Shown piece after piece: positions 44,652 to 54,900 of a DNA stretch of 64,000 nucleotides. Below the pieces are notes generated by a model. It ran no database searches, had not been told where the DNA came from, and saw nothing but the letters and a program-made list of their open reading frames with translations. A program made the translations under genes and the position numbers. The DNA comes from Lineus longissimus (lineage: Eukaryota > Nemertea > Pilidiophora > Heteronemertea > Lineidae): NCBI RefSeq assembly GCF_910592395.1, contig NC_088318.1, positions 11,780,349 to 11,844,348 on the forward strand, in the 5' to 3' direction. How positions within the stretch are numbered: the first letter of the stretch is position 1; every line of letters starts with the position of its first letter.

Positions 44652-46484
44652 TTTGATTTTATTCAGTTTGAATTTCGTGCCAAAAAACTTTTTGCCATGC
44701 AGTGCTGCCACCACGAAAAGTCTAGCCAAGCAAAACCAACAAGTACCGTAACAAAATAGGTCATTGACCTTACCAAAATGGTGGCGCTGTTTTCGTTCTG
44801 TTCGTATCGGAGATTTGGAAGCTAAATTACAATCGTTTTAACCTCAATTCAGGGACTTAATTCGGTAAGATCAGCTTGAATATATTCTGTTCATTGAATG
44901 ATAGTCATTTTACCGAAGTCGTTTAATATAGAACGCTTGAGTCGTCGTAAACAAACTGGCAAATGGCGGAAATGCAAATTCATGAATTGAAATTTAAACT
45001 CCAGTGCATTGTGCCAGTGCATTGTGTAGTGTATTTTTCAGTTTGTACAGAGAAGGTAACTAGGGTGGCCCTGAACTATTTTCATACACAATACACAATA
45101 GAATTCTATTGTCCAAAGGAAAAATAATTCTGGGCCATCCTTTAGATGTAATGTATTGTAATACTGTCACCATAATGCTCTGTCCTGACTGTCTTATTTA
45201 AGTTGACCTGTGGCAGTGGGCGGGGGGGGGGGGGCATGAGTCATGAAATGGTGATGATGACTGATGTCGATGTCAGGCAGCTTGCACTGTACATCATGCG
45301 CTGTCTAGGCCATTTTCTTACGATCAGGTGGTTGGATGACGATGGCGTCGGTAACCAGGAGAAGAACAGGTCAACAGTAACACCCAGTCTCGCTGTTGGT
45401 GGAAAAAAGCAGACTACGTTAATTTGGAAACATTTGTCAAATATCATGATATGGAGCCGGCAAAACTTCCCAAGATAGTGATGGAGTGGAAATCGGAGAA
45501 TGTTGGAGGTAAACGGCGAAAGGGAGGATGCCTGATTCGATGGATGGATGGATGGTTGCCGCAATGCAGATTGCACTGGAGGGTTGACAGCAAATAAAGA
45601 TGGCCCAGGACCATAAATGCCTGGAGGGAGTGGTGGCACAGTTGACATAAAAATGTCAAGTTGCAGGAGTGAGTGAGTTCAGCTCGGCATCTGTTTCCAC
45701 AGTGGTGGAGATGAGTTACATTTTGAAGCATATCGTGCCCTTGGACAACCTTGTGTCTGTCGTTTCCTTGTGCTGGGATTAATTATTGGTGATTCACCGT
45801 GTTAAATTATTGAATTGCCCCCAAACTGTCTGATTAGAGAGTGTTTGGGCTTTGGTCTTCACGGTTGAATCTTCTGTTTGAGTAGGTTTACTTTGCTTTT
45901 CAATTCATTCCACCAACACGACTTTTCTCAATCTCAACTCTAGTCTAATATTCAACTCCCACTTCAGTATTTGTCCTTTTATCCTGCCTGACCTAAAATC
46001 CTCTGTAGACTTATTTTATTGTGTTCTGGCATACCGCTTTGAAAAGGCCTTCAGTAGGGTTAGTAGAGCATGCATGAGGTTAGCCCACCGAGTTGTGTAT
46101 CTAGGCCTGCTGTAGGCATGATAGTGAAGTCTTATTGAGGCATTTATTGGTGAATCGTGCCTACAAATATTCACATTAATCATAACTCTGTGGTCCTTGC
46201 TTTATCCTGGTTGAAGCGGACATAGGCTAGCTTAGGAAATATTGTAAAACTTGAATATTGTCGGATTAGGAGTAGGTCTACACGACTGGAGACTAATGCA
46301 CAATTCGTGTGTTGTATTGTACCAGAAAGGAATAAGGTGAGGTAATGATTTTTCTTGGAACCTTGATACATGTGCATTGATTATTCATAAGTTGTTTTTG
46401 GACTTTTCTTTTTGACAGATTTTTCTAAGCACATGTAATGATGTAGCCTTCTAACCAAGCATGGGCACTCTGTCTGATCCATGC

Positions 46485-46620
46485 TTGTCATGGATTCTGA
46501 GATCCATACTTTTTGTTGATACTTGAGGTGGATTCCCTTGTTGTGGATTCTCCAATCCATACTATTAGTGTGAATTCTCTCATCCGTTGTTGTTGATTCT
46601 CTAATCCATACTGGATAAGA
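46485..46620. repeat. Degenerate repeat of a palindromic tggattct..atcca unit
   Basis: At least four copies of a short self-complementary unit, with the form (g)tggattctccaatccatact, e.g. at 46490, 46542, 46573 and 46590. Each unit can form a small hairpin. Intergenic. Confidence 0.6.
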
Positions 46621-48307
46621 CCAGTGGTAAATGTATTTGTACAATGATAAACCATGATTTACTGACGTATTGACAATTCTGCAGGCTAGGCAGATAGAAT
46701 ACACAAAGCCATCATGATCGCGAGCAAATCAATACTGCAATAGACAAAGCCTTGAGCAATAAGTCGGCACCGCAACAAAGGCCGATCATGATCATGATTT
46801 GAATACTCTACATGTTTTAGTTGTTTACATTCTAGTTCAATTATACATTCATCAATTTTATCTTATTTTAGGCCTCCAACCTGTCAAGTGTCATGTCTAC
46901 TCATTTTTGTGTGTTTTTTTTTAATTTGTGTGTGACTAATTGCTGATAAGAGATTGCATTTAAGACCTTAGTTCATGTAAGTTGTAGGCTCTCGATCCTT
47001 TCGTTTTAAGTTCTGTTCAAAGACTTGCAAGGCCTTCCATTTGAAATTGGTTCCTAGAGCCCTTACGATTAGCTAGAACTCTTTTTGTCGTCCCCCTCTG
47101 ATGAGGTCTGTCATTGCAGACTTGATATTGGCAGAGGACTTATGTTGAATAGTAAAAACAGAGCATTTCGACATGGTAGACATTCCATATGATTATGAAT
47201 GTGCATTGTTTATGCAATTCTGATAGCAGCTGTTCGTGAAATGCCTTGGCCTGACATGGAATCAGGAATATTTTACAGTGATTAACATCTACTTTGAGAT
47301 TCTAACCAGAAGCATTACAGCTGCATGTAGTAAGACCCAGTGCTACCCAGTGGAGATGAACGCATCGACTTGCCACACCTCGGGTAGAGGTTCATAAAGT
47401 ACATCATGCGATGCATTACCCTACTATGGACTAGACAGCTTCCTTGATGAATCATCCCGAACTGACCAGTTCCGATTCCTCCTTTTTGAAACTGGTAAAA
47501 CAATGTATGGTAGTAACTTGTGTATAGCAAGGTTGGGCAGTCCATCCTAATTAGCAGTGTTTTGTTACCATTTTAATGGTTAAAAAGTGGTGTATAAATA
47601 TTGCTTGGTATGAAAACATATTTGCCTGCCATTTTGTTTCACCAGACAGAAAGATTGTGGAGGCATACCATTTTTACCAATCCCGTGAGTCATTTGGGTG
47701 TCCGTCAACAGAGTGAAATATTGACGGATGGCATGTGTGGAGTCTGCATTGCTGACGATATTGGTTGATTGTCTCCAGCCACTTATTCATGACTTCAGTT
47801 AATCATATTTCTGATATCCTGCAGAGGATTCCAGGAAATGGAAGTACAATCTATATTGCTGTTCAGTCTACTCATAATGAACCATTGCAACAGGTGGTCC
47901 AGTGTGAGTCACTTGAATGCTGTGGAGCGCTGACCATCAATATCCAAAATGAATGGGAAGATAAGCTGAATGTTGAAATCAATGGGGTATGAACTATATC
48001 TAGAGTACACGCTCTAGAGTATAGGCAGTACTTATGAATAGGATTAAGATGAGCTGAGTGCTGAGTCTTGACACTTCCATCGCTGAGAGACGAACAACAA
48101 AAATAGAGATCAAGTGTATCGGGAATCACTTTCAGAGGTTGTGAACAATATCAGTGACGAAAAACTGCATACCATACTGTGGTGCATATAGATGAATATC
48201 TTTGTTTACAAAACAACGATGTGCTAAAAAGTTTCCGCCGTTAGCATCTGGGACCCTACCGATACTCAACAGAGGATGCTAGACATTACAACAATTTCAA
48301 CATCGCG

Positions 48308-48694
48308 CAATAGCATTCCGCGAAGATGACGTCACTGCAGCTGCTGCCCTCTATTTCTGCCCTCTATTTCCCCATCGCTGAATTACAGGCAATGTCGGAC
48401 AAACATGCGGTTTCGTAATGGATTCAGGCTTTCTTAACTAGGGCAGTTAGATTCAATCTGGCACATGTCTGAGTGTTGGAAATACTACATAATTGTTCTG
48501 AATATTTCTCTCTCTGACTCTATGGTATCATTCATGCTAAAAACAATGCAGGGTCAAAGATATTTGACTTTGAAATAAGCTCAAATGCGTAGACATAAGT
48601 GTCGATGTCCGACTGTCACGTGACTAAAACGTCATCAATATCTTATTCAAATGACCTTGTGAGCTATAAATAGTAACTTCGCGGAATGCTATTG
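48308..48694. repeat. 387-bp segment with perfect 18-bp terminal inverted repeats
   Basis: caatagcattccgcgaag at 48308-48325 is the exact reverse complement of 48677-48694. Between them lies non-coding sequence with a short duplicate (tgccctctattt, twice). No flanking target duplication was identified. It is either a MITE or a local inverted duplication, and it ends about 215 bp before the receptor start codon, within the likely promoter or 5' UTR. Confidence 0.7.
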
Positions 48695-48711
48695 ATGCCA
48701 GATTCACATGG

Positions 48712-48897
48712 ATGGAAACGAGGAGTTTTTCTTGCCTACCTCATGAATTGTGGGATATTTTAGAAATCTTAAACTTCTGCATTGTTTTGATTATGGCCAT
48801 TGGAATGATAGTATTGCCTCTAGTATATTCATGGTTCTATCTTTGCAGATGTTGTAGAACTCTGTGCTGCCGTCTTCACAAACATTCCATGAGATAA
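48712..48897 (+). other. Upstream ORF, 61 codons, hydrophobic
   Basis: ATG-to-TGA frame ending 13 nt before the receptor start codon. The predicted peptide has one hydrophobic stretch (IVLIMAIGMIVLPLVYSWF) followed by a Cys- and basic-rich end (CRCCRTLCCRLHK). If in the 5' UTR it would act as an upstream ORF; it could also be chance. No known family recognised. Confidence 0.25.
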
Positions 48898-48910
48898 CCA
48901 AGATCTCACC

Positions 48911-51900
48911 ATGACCAGGATCAGACATGAGGCGGCCATTTGTTTATGTTTTCTTGCATTGGCCTTTGCCATAGCAACCGTCCGAGGAATTGAAGAAGGT
49001 AAAATGAAATTCTATTGCTGTGCAAAATGTAGTGCCTACAGGCAATTTCTACTTATATTGTTTGTTACTTTGATACATGACTTGTGATAAAATCTTTAAA
49101 ATTGTACTTTCACTTCAGTGTGTGTGAAAGAAGGTACTCAGTACCATGGAACCAGAAACTTCACGAGCACTGGCCTGTCCTGTATACCATGGAAAGATAT
49201 CCAGCCAACATTATCTGGAGCCTTGTTTCCAGAATCAAATGTAGATGATGCCAAGAACTATTGTCGGAACCCAGAGAAGAAAATCGACGATTACACCCCC
49301 TATTGTTACATTGATGCAAGGACGACTGCATCTTGTAACATTGATAAGTGTAAGTTTCTTATTAGGATCCTGTGCGATAGCAAAATGGCCCAGCAAATCT
49401 GGAAGGGGAGTAGTCCCTTGTTTATCTATTCATAAGTTTTTAAGAAGATCGGATTTATACCAGAAAAACACTAAATAATTTGAAACGATGTCAGCTTAGC
49501 TAATATGTGATCCGTCACAGCAAAGCCAGGCGCTTGTCGCACAGAAGATGAGCCGAAATGACACCAGGAGATAGTGGAAGATCTTGATGTGCTCATATTT
49601 AACAAAAGAATCAAACAGTCCGTCTCAACCTGCCAAGCTCAGAGCAACATGCGCCTGCTTTTGCTGTGATGGGTCATATACAGTCTCATGAGATCCATAC
49701 CATCGTTGTGACGTCGTTTACTGGCTCTGTTCGCTGATGGCGTCAAACGTTGTGTGACATCTTTTGAAATTAACAACGGACAACAACACGTCATCTAAGT
49801 CTTAACGTGAACATTTTGATGGGATACACTGAACGAGATGACGTCCTTTGAGGTTACTAGTCTACTTCTGATGAATCAGAATCTTTCTTCTTCATTTCAG
49901 GTTATGACAAGAAAGGATTTGAATTGACATCCCAGACATGTGCGATAACAATAGATCAGACGGGGTTCACGAACGGGGATTACAAATCTGTCTTCTCAAA
50001 AAATCATCCCCTTATGACTAAAGACATAGGATTTCCGGGATGTACGGTGAAATTTGATGCGTGTGTTAACTGTAGATACTACGTTACGGTTGAGGCCAAG
50101 TTGCCTGTCTGCAAAGGTGTCAGTGCTGGATCTCATCCACTGAAATGTCCTGGCAAGTAAGTGCTGCTTTATGATCTTTTCATTTTAAGGATAGTGATTT
50201 TTATTTAGTGGTTTTTCACTGACCAAGATCTGCCTCAAGTATGTAAATCAAAACTTTTTTCTGGGGTTCGTTTGATTTTTGAGTACCAGGATTTGTTCAA
50301 GAAAATGGGTGGCTATTTTTTCATGTTCTCTGTTCGTTTACAATGAAATGCTGTATAAGTATTTTCAAAAACACATGATGTATATTTGGTATAATACTTT
50401 AGTCTTGTAAGACACTCTTTCCTTCCAAACTATGATGTCTAATGCTAGGTGCCTGGCAAGACAGCAGTTCATACCCTTAGCAGGTGGCTGTTTAGCTGGT
50501 GGCCCCATCAGAAAGAGTTGCCAACGGAGCTCATTTATTCAGCCTTCGGTAGAACTCGTTCAGAATATAGAGAGGTCATAAGGCAGATGCCATAACCCCT
50601 GGGTCATTCAACTCATTGTAATTGGTTTATTGTTTCCTGAAATGCCAATATCTTGATGGTCCTTTCTCTGAAAGCTAGATAAGCCTACACGTACAGTAGA
50701 ACCTCTCTATAAGGTCACCCTCAGTGCTGTCCTTAATAGAGAGGTGTCCTGATTAGAGAGGTCAAATTGAAAGCAAAGTACCAATTTGGGACAACAACTA
50801 GTGTCCTTTATAGAGAGATATCCGCTAAGGTATGTTCCGCTGTATATCCAAATGAAATTTTGTCTTTTTTTTTCAGTTGTCAGAGTATCGCCGTATTTGA
50901 TGGATCGTACAACACAACGCAAGGAAAGGTGTTCGTGCGGGCCCCAGGGACACCTGAAGACGTTGTTGGCGAATATTGGACAACATCTAATAGCCTTCAA
51001 CTTAAATACTGCCAGATGAATTCAAATGCAGCAGCGCAAGCGGTGGCCTTTATGATCACGGTCTACACGACCAGTGAGTACAAATATCAAGCTATCACTA
51101 ACTTACCAATCACTGCCTGTATTTGGGTTTTTGCGGAGATTTGAAAGTAAACTAAGTTACACGTCTTGGAATTAAGGATTTGATACCGAATTGGAGGTAT
51201 TGGTTGTCTCACCGAAACTTGGCCCACCCAAGCGGACAAGACAAGTAAATGCTTTTATCTAAATCTCCATGTGCATTTACACTGGGCCTTTCTGTACAAA
51301 ACTGAAGTAAAAGAATTTGCTAGTCTTTATTCATATCACCCATGGTATAATATGCAAATATAACAAGTAAAATGTCACATAAAGAGCACGCAACTCATAC
51401 TGAAAGGCTTAGCATCGATATTCAGTATGATTATCTCATCTTTGATCATGTGAATTTGAAATTGGTTATTTCCTCCAAAACTCCAATTTTCTTTTCACAG
51501 CTAAAGAGGAGCATCTCTCAAGCAGCAGCGGGGTGATCAAGTCGCCTAACTTCCCATATGGGTACTTCTCTCGCAGTGAGATCTATATGTATTCCGTCCA
51601 AGCACCAGTCATCGATTCCAACATGACTCTTCTCTTTTATGACTGGGATCTCAATGCCAGCGCCGGCAGCAAAGTCACTGTGAGTATTTTTTTCCTTGGA
51701 AAATATCCTACTCATTTTGGATTCCCAGCGTTCATTTTCAACTATGTTGATGCTATTTAGCCGGTTGGTTTCACATATTGTTTATGAATTGGTGTTTTTG
51801 CTGTCGTGCTTTCTCATTGATATTCGTTTCTAATTCAGATCAAATGGGGCCGTGGTAACCTGGCAGATTCTGTGCAATATATCGCCAGCAGCGTGAGACT

Positions 51901-54900
51901 CCTACGGCCAGCTCTCTTCATCCCCTCGACGGAGTTCACGATCACGTTTGAGACTGGTTCAGTTACCAACTGGCAGCAGGATCAGGAGGTTGGATTTCTG
52001 GCGAGATTTAACACTTACGATGGACCTTTTTGGGTAGAAGAACCAGATACGCGTAAGTTTAAATTCCTGTGACTCTTGCTCAACCTTTCCACGCATAACT
52101 CTGTTCTTAATCCATTTAAAGAATTATCATATGTAAGTTTTGAGTTTCTGACACGTGTGTATAAACGGTTTTAAAATTACCGGTCTAATGGTATAATCTT
52201 TGGAAAACCCATCTATAAGTGATATTTAGTTAAGGGTCGTGAAATCGGAAGAAGACAATTTCGCTCAGATTCGAAGCCAAGTAAATAAAGCAGTTTACAG
52301 TATCACATGATCATGTGATGTGCCTTGGCCAATCACATTCAAGAAAACACTTGAGGTGCAAGATATTTGTTTGTGTGTTAGTATCACATGACTGTGTCTT
52401 GCCAAATCCAAACCTACCATTGACTAATAGGCAAGACATTTTTCAGGCTGTGGTGACTACCTGTCGGTTTCTGCGAGCCGTGGCGGCAACCTGACCTACA
52501 GTGAGACGCGTGCAGACACAAAAACAACTTATTACATCGACTGTATCTGGGTGGTAGAGATCCCAAAACTTTACACCAAATTACAATATCAGCTCCTCGA
52601 GTACAAAAATGATCCAGAAGGTTTGTGGTTCCTTTTTTCCTTCGGTCGCCTAATGTTTTTGATCAAAATGAAAGATCTTAAAAGGATGCCAGCCAAAATA
52701 CCCCAGCCAGCATTTTAGCGGAACAGAGTTGTTGATACCATACGACCGACCACCCTCTCAACTAATTTCATAAACATGGTAACACCTGTCTTAAAATTCG
52801 AAATTCTATCAAAAGCAGTACTATTTTAGTAAACTGAATTCGCCTCATTTGCTTCCTGTTCAAATTCCAGCCAAGTTGTCTCTGACCATTCGTAACGGAT
52901 TAACGAGCGAAGCTCCAACTGACATCGGATTGGATGCTTCAAAGCGAGTTGCCAGTAAACCTGGCATTTTCCTGCATCTAAGTGGATCTTACATGAAATT
53001 TGTGTCTCTGAATGTGGCATTTGTGACATATGCTGAACCCTCTCCTGGTAAGTATCTCGACCAGCAGGGGGCAGAATTTCCCAATATATTTGCCTCATTC
53101 CTTATCAGCAACCCTTGAGTTGTGTCATGATCTCCCATGTGTACTAACTACATCATCACGCACTTCACTACATAGCAAGTGAAGTCTTAAGGTATAAGGG
53201 AAGGTAAAAATTAAAATTTGTTCCTTGTCCCACCCACCCCGATTTTGGCCTTTGCCTCGAAAAGATTTTTATTCCGCATTTCGCCACCACTTCATTACGT
53301 TTTACATCAGATGACACATGTAAAGCACTTTGATTGTATGAGGAAGTTTTCTGATTTTATAAATCATAATTTAGGGTGTTTCCCTTTAAAGGGAACTGGA
53401 ACCGCCGAGCGTTTTTTCAACTTTTCGACTTTCACCACCCGAGAAAGTAAAACTTCCAACTTCCTATTCGAGTTCAGATTTGTAGCTCCGCCCCCAGTGC
53501 CCGAGCATGCCCAGTTCAATTTGTTATTATTGAGAATCATGTGAGAATCACGTGAGTCATGCGATCTTTCATTCATGAGATTTCGTAGTAAATTCCATAG
53601 TAGTGACGTCACTCAATGATTGACAGCTAGGCGCCATGTTTCATTCATGCCTCGTTCTGATCACCCGATACGCGGGAAATGAAAACGAGGTCATACGAAC
53701 TGGCTTGGCGGTTTCAGTTCCCTTTAATATTCTAGTGTGTGTGTGTGTGTGTGTTGCAAGAGAACATGTCCTTCGGTCAGATGTCTTGAATTTCCCAATG
53801 TGTCGACTGAGATGACTGCCATCTTAGCTTACTTCTATTTTCTTGCAGTTTCAACATGTTCTCACATCCCGGGAGCCTTCTTCTGCCCAGAGTATAATTT
53901 CTGCCTCAGTAACCAGCTGTTTCAGGAATGGGGTGTGTCGAAGTGTCAAGTAGACAAAGTAGACCCCACAGGTAGGTACAGTATAGCTGATACGAAGGAC
54001 ACCCTTCAAACTAACAAGTGCTGTCCATTTTAGAGGTGTCTTGATTACACTGTTACAGAGGTTAAATTCAATGGAAATTACCAATTTGGGACCAGATGCA
54101 GTGTCGAGAGAGGCATTTGACTGAGCTGCTGGGTGCCCAGTCACCTGTCCACTTTGTTCCCACCATCAAATTCAACATGATATGGAATATTGCAAGATCT
54201 GAATTGCACTCGAGCGGCGGGGAAGGCATTTCCTATGAGAGGCTGTGTGCATGCTGAAATTGACCATCTTACTATCTAAGACTAAAAGTTGAAATGAAAT
54301 ATGAAAATTGTCGGAACACTTTCAGAAAAAGATATGCGAATATCAAATTAATTGATTGAACCTTTTTTCTTTAACACTCTCTCTTTCCCCATTCTAGTTT
54401 CTCCGGTCGTCTGTAATGCTTATGGCAAGCATGCTTGTAAGGATAAAAGTTTGTGTTACACGACGATTGAGCAGTGTAATGGTGAAAAAGACTGCAAAGA
54501 TGGAAGTGACGAAGAGGACTGTCAGCGTAAGTTTTCAAAACAGACAACCATTTTATATTCCGTCTTAAACTTGTAATTTTGTCCATCGCGTCTGGACTGT
54601 GAATACCCTAGACTGCCTATCGTAGCAAAACCCTTATGCAGTAATCCTTTTGAGAACTTTGAATCAGCACTATTGTCGGTAGAAGTTTGTACAACATTTC
54701 CAGATCTTTCAAACGGTTATGCAGGCGCATGAATAATTTGGTATGCCTTGATTACTTACGGCTTGGTAACCTTGTTTACTCATCAATGCGTATGCATGAC
54801 CGAACACAAAAATTTGAAAAAATATTCTGCCTTCTGCCGACCATTGTCTTCACCGCTTGTTGTTGTTGGTTTTTTTTAATCATTTCTATTTTGTGTTTAT

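Larger units (their letters stand above)
44652..48910. other. 4.3-kb intergenic region between HSF2BP and the kringle/CUB receptor
   Basis: The two genes are divergent; their promoters lie at the two ends. In between: a run of 13 G (45222-45234), a short (GGAT)n patch near 45542, a palindrome-rich tandem repeat (46485-46620) and an inverted-repeat segment (48308-48694). Open frames here (e.g. 45203-45478, 47765-47992) have no recognisable domain or exon partners and are not called as genes. Confidence 0.5.

Noticed and set aside
45203-45731. Open frames of 90-135 codons on both strands
   Set aside because: Low-complexity composition around a GGAT repeat and a poly-G run. A brief resemblance of GGKRRKGG to the end of non-LTR retroelement proteins did not extend to any RT motif.
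47765-47992. 75-codon plus-strand frame before the receptor
   Set aside because: It ends before any plausible donor, has no domain, and the receptor signal peptide is already explained by 48911-48998.
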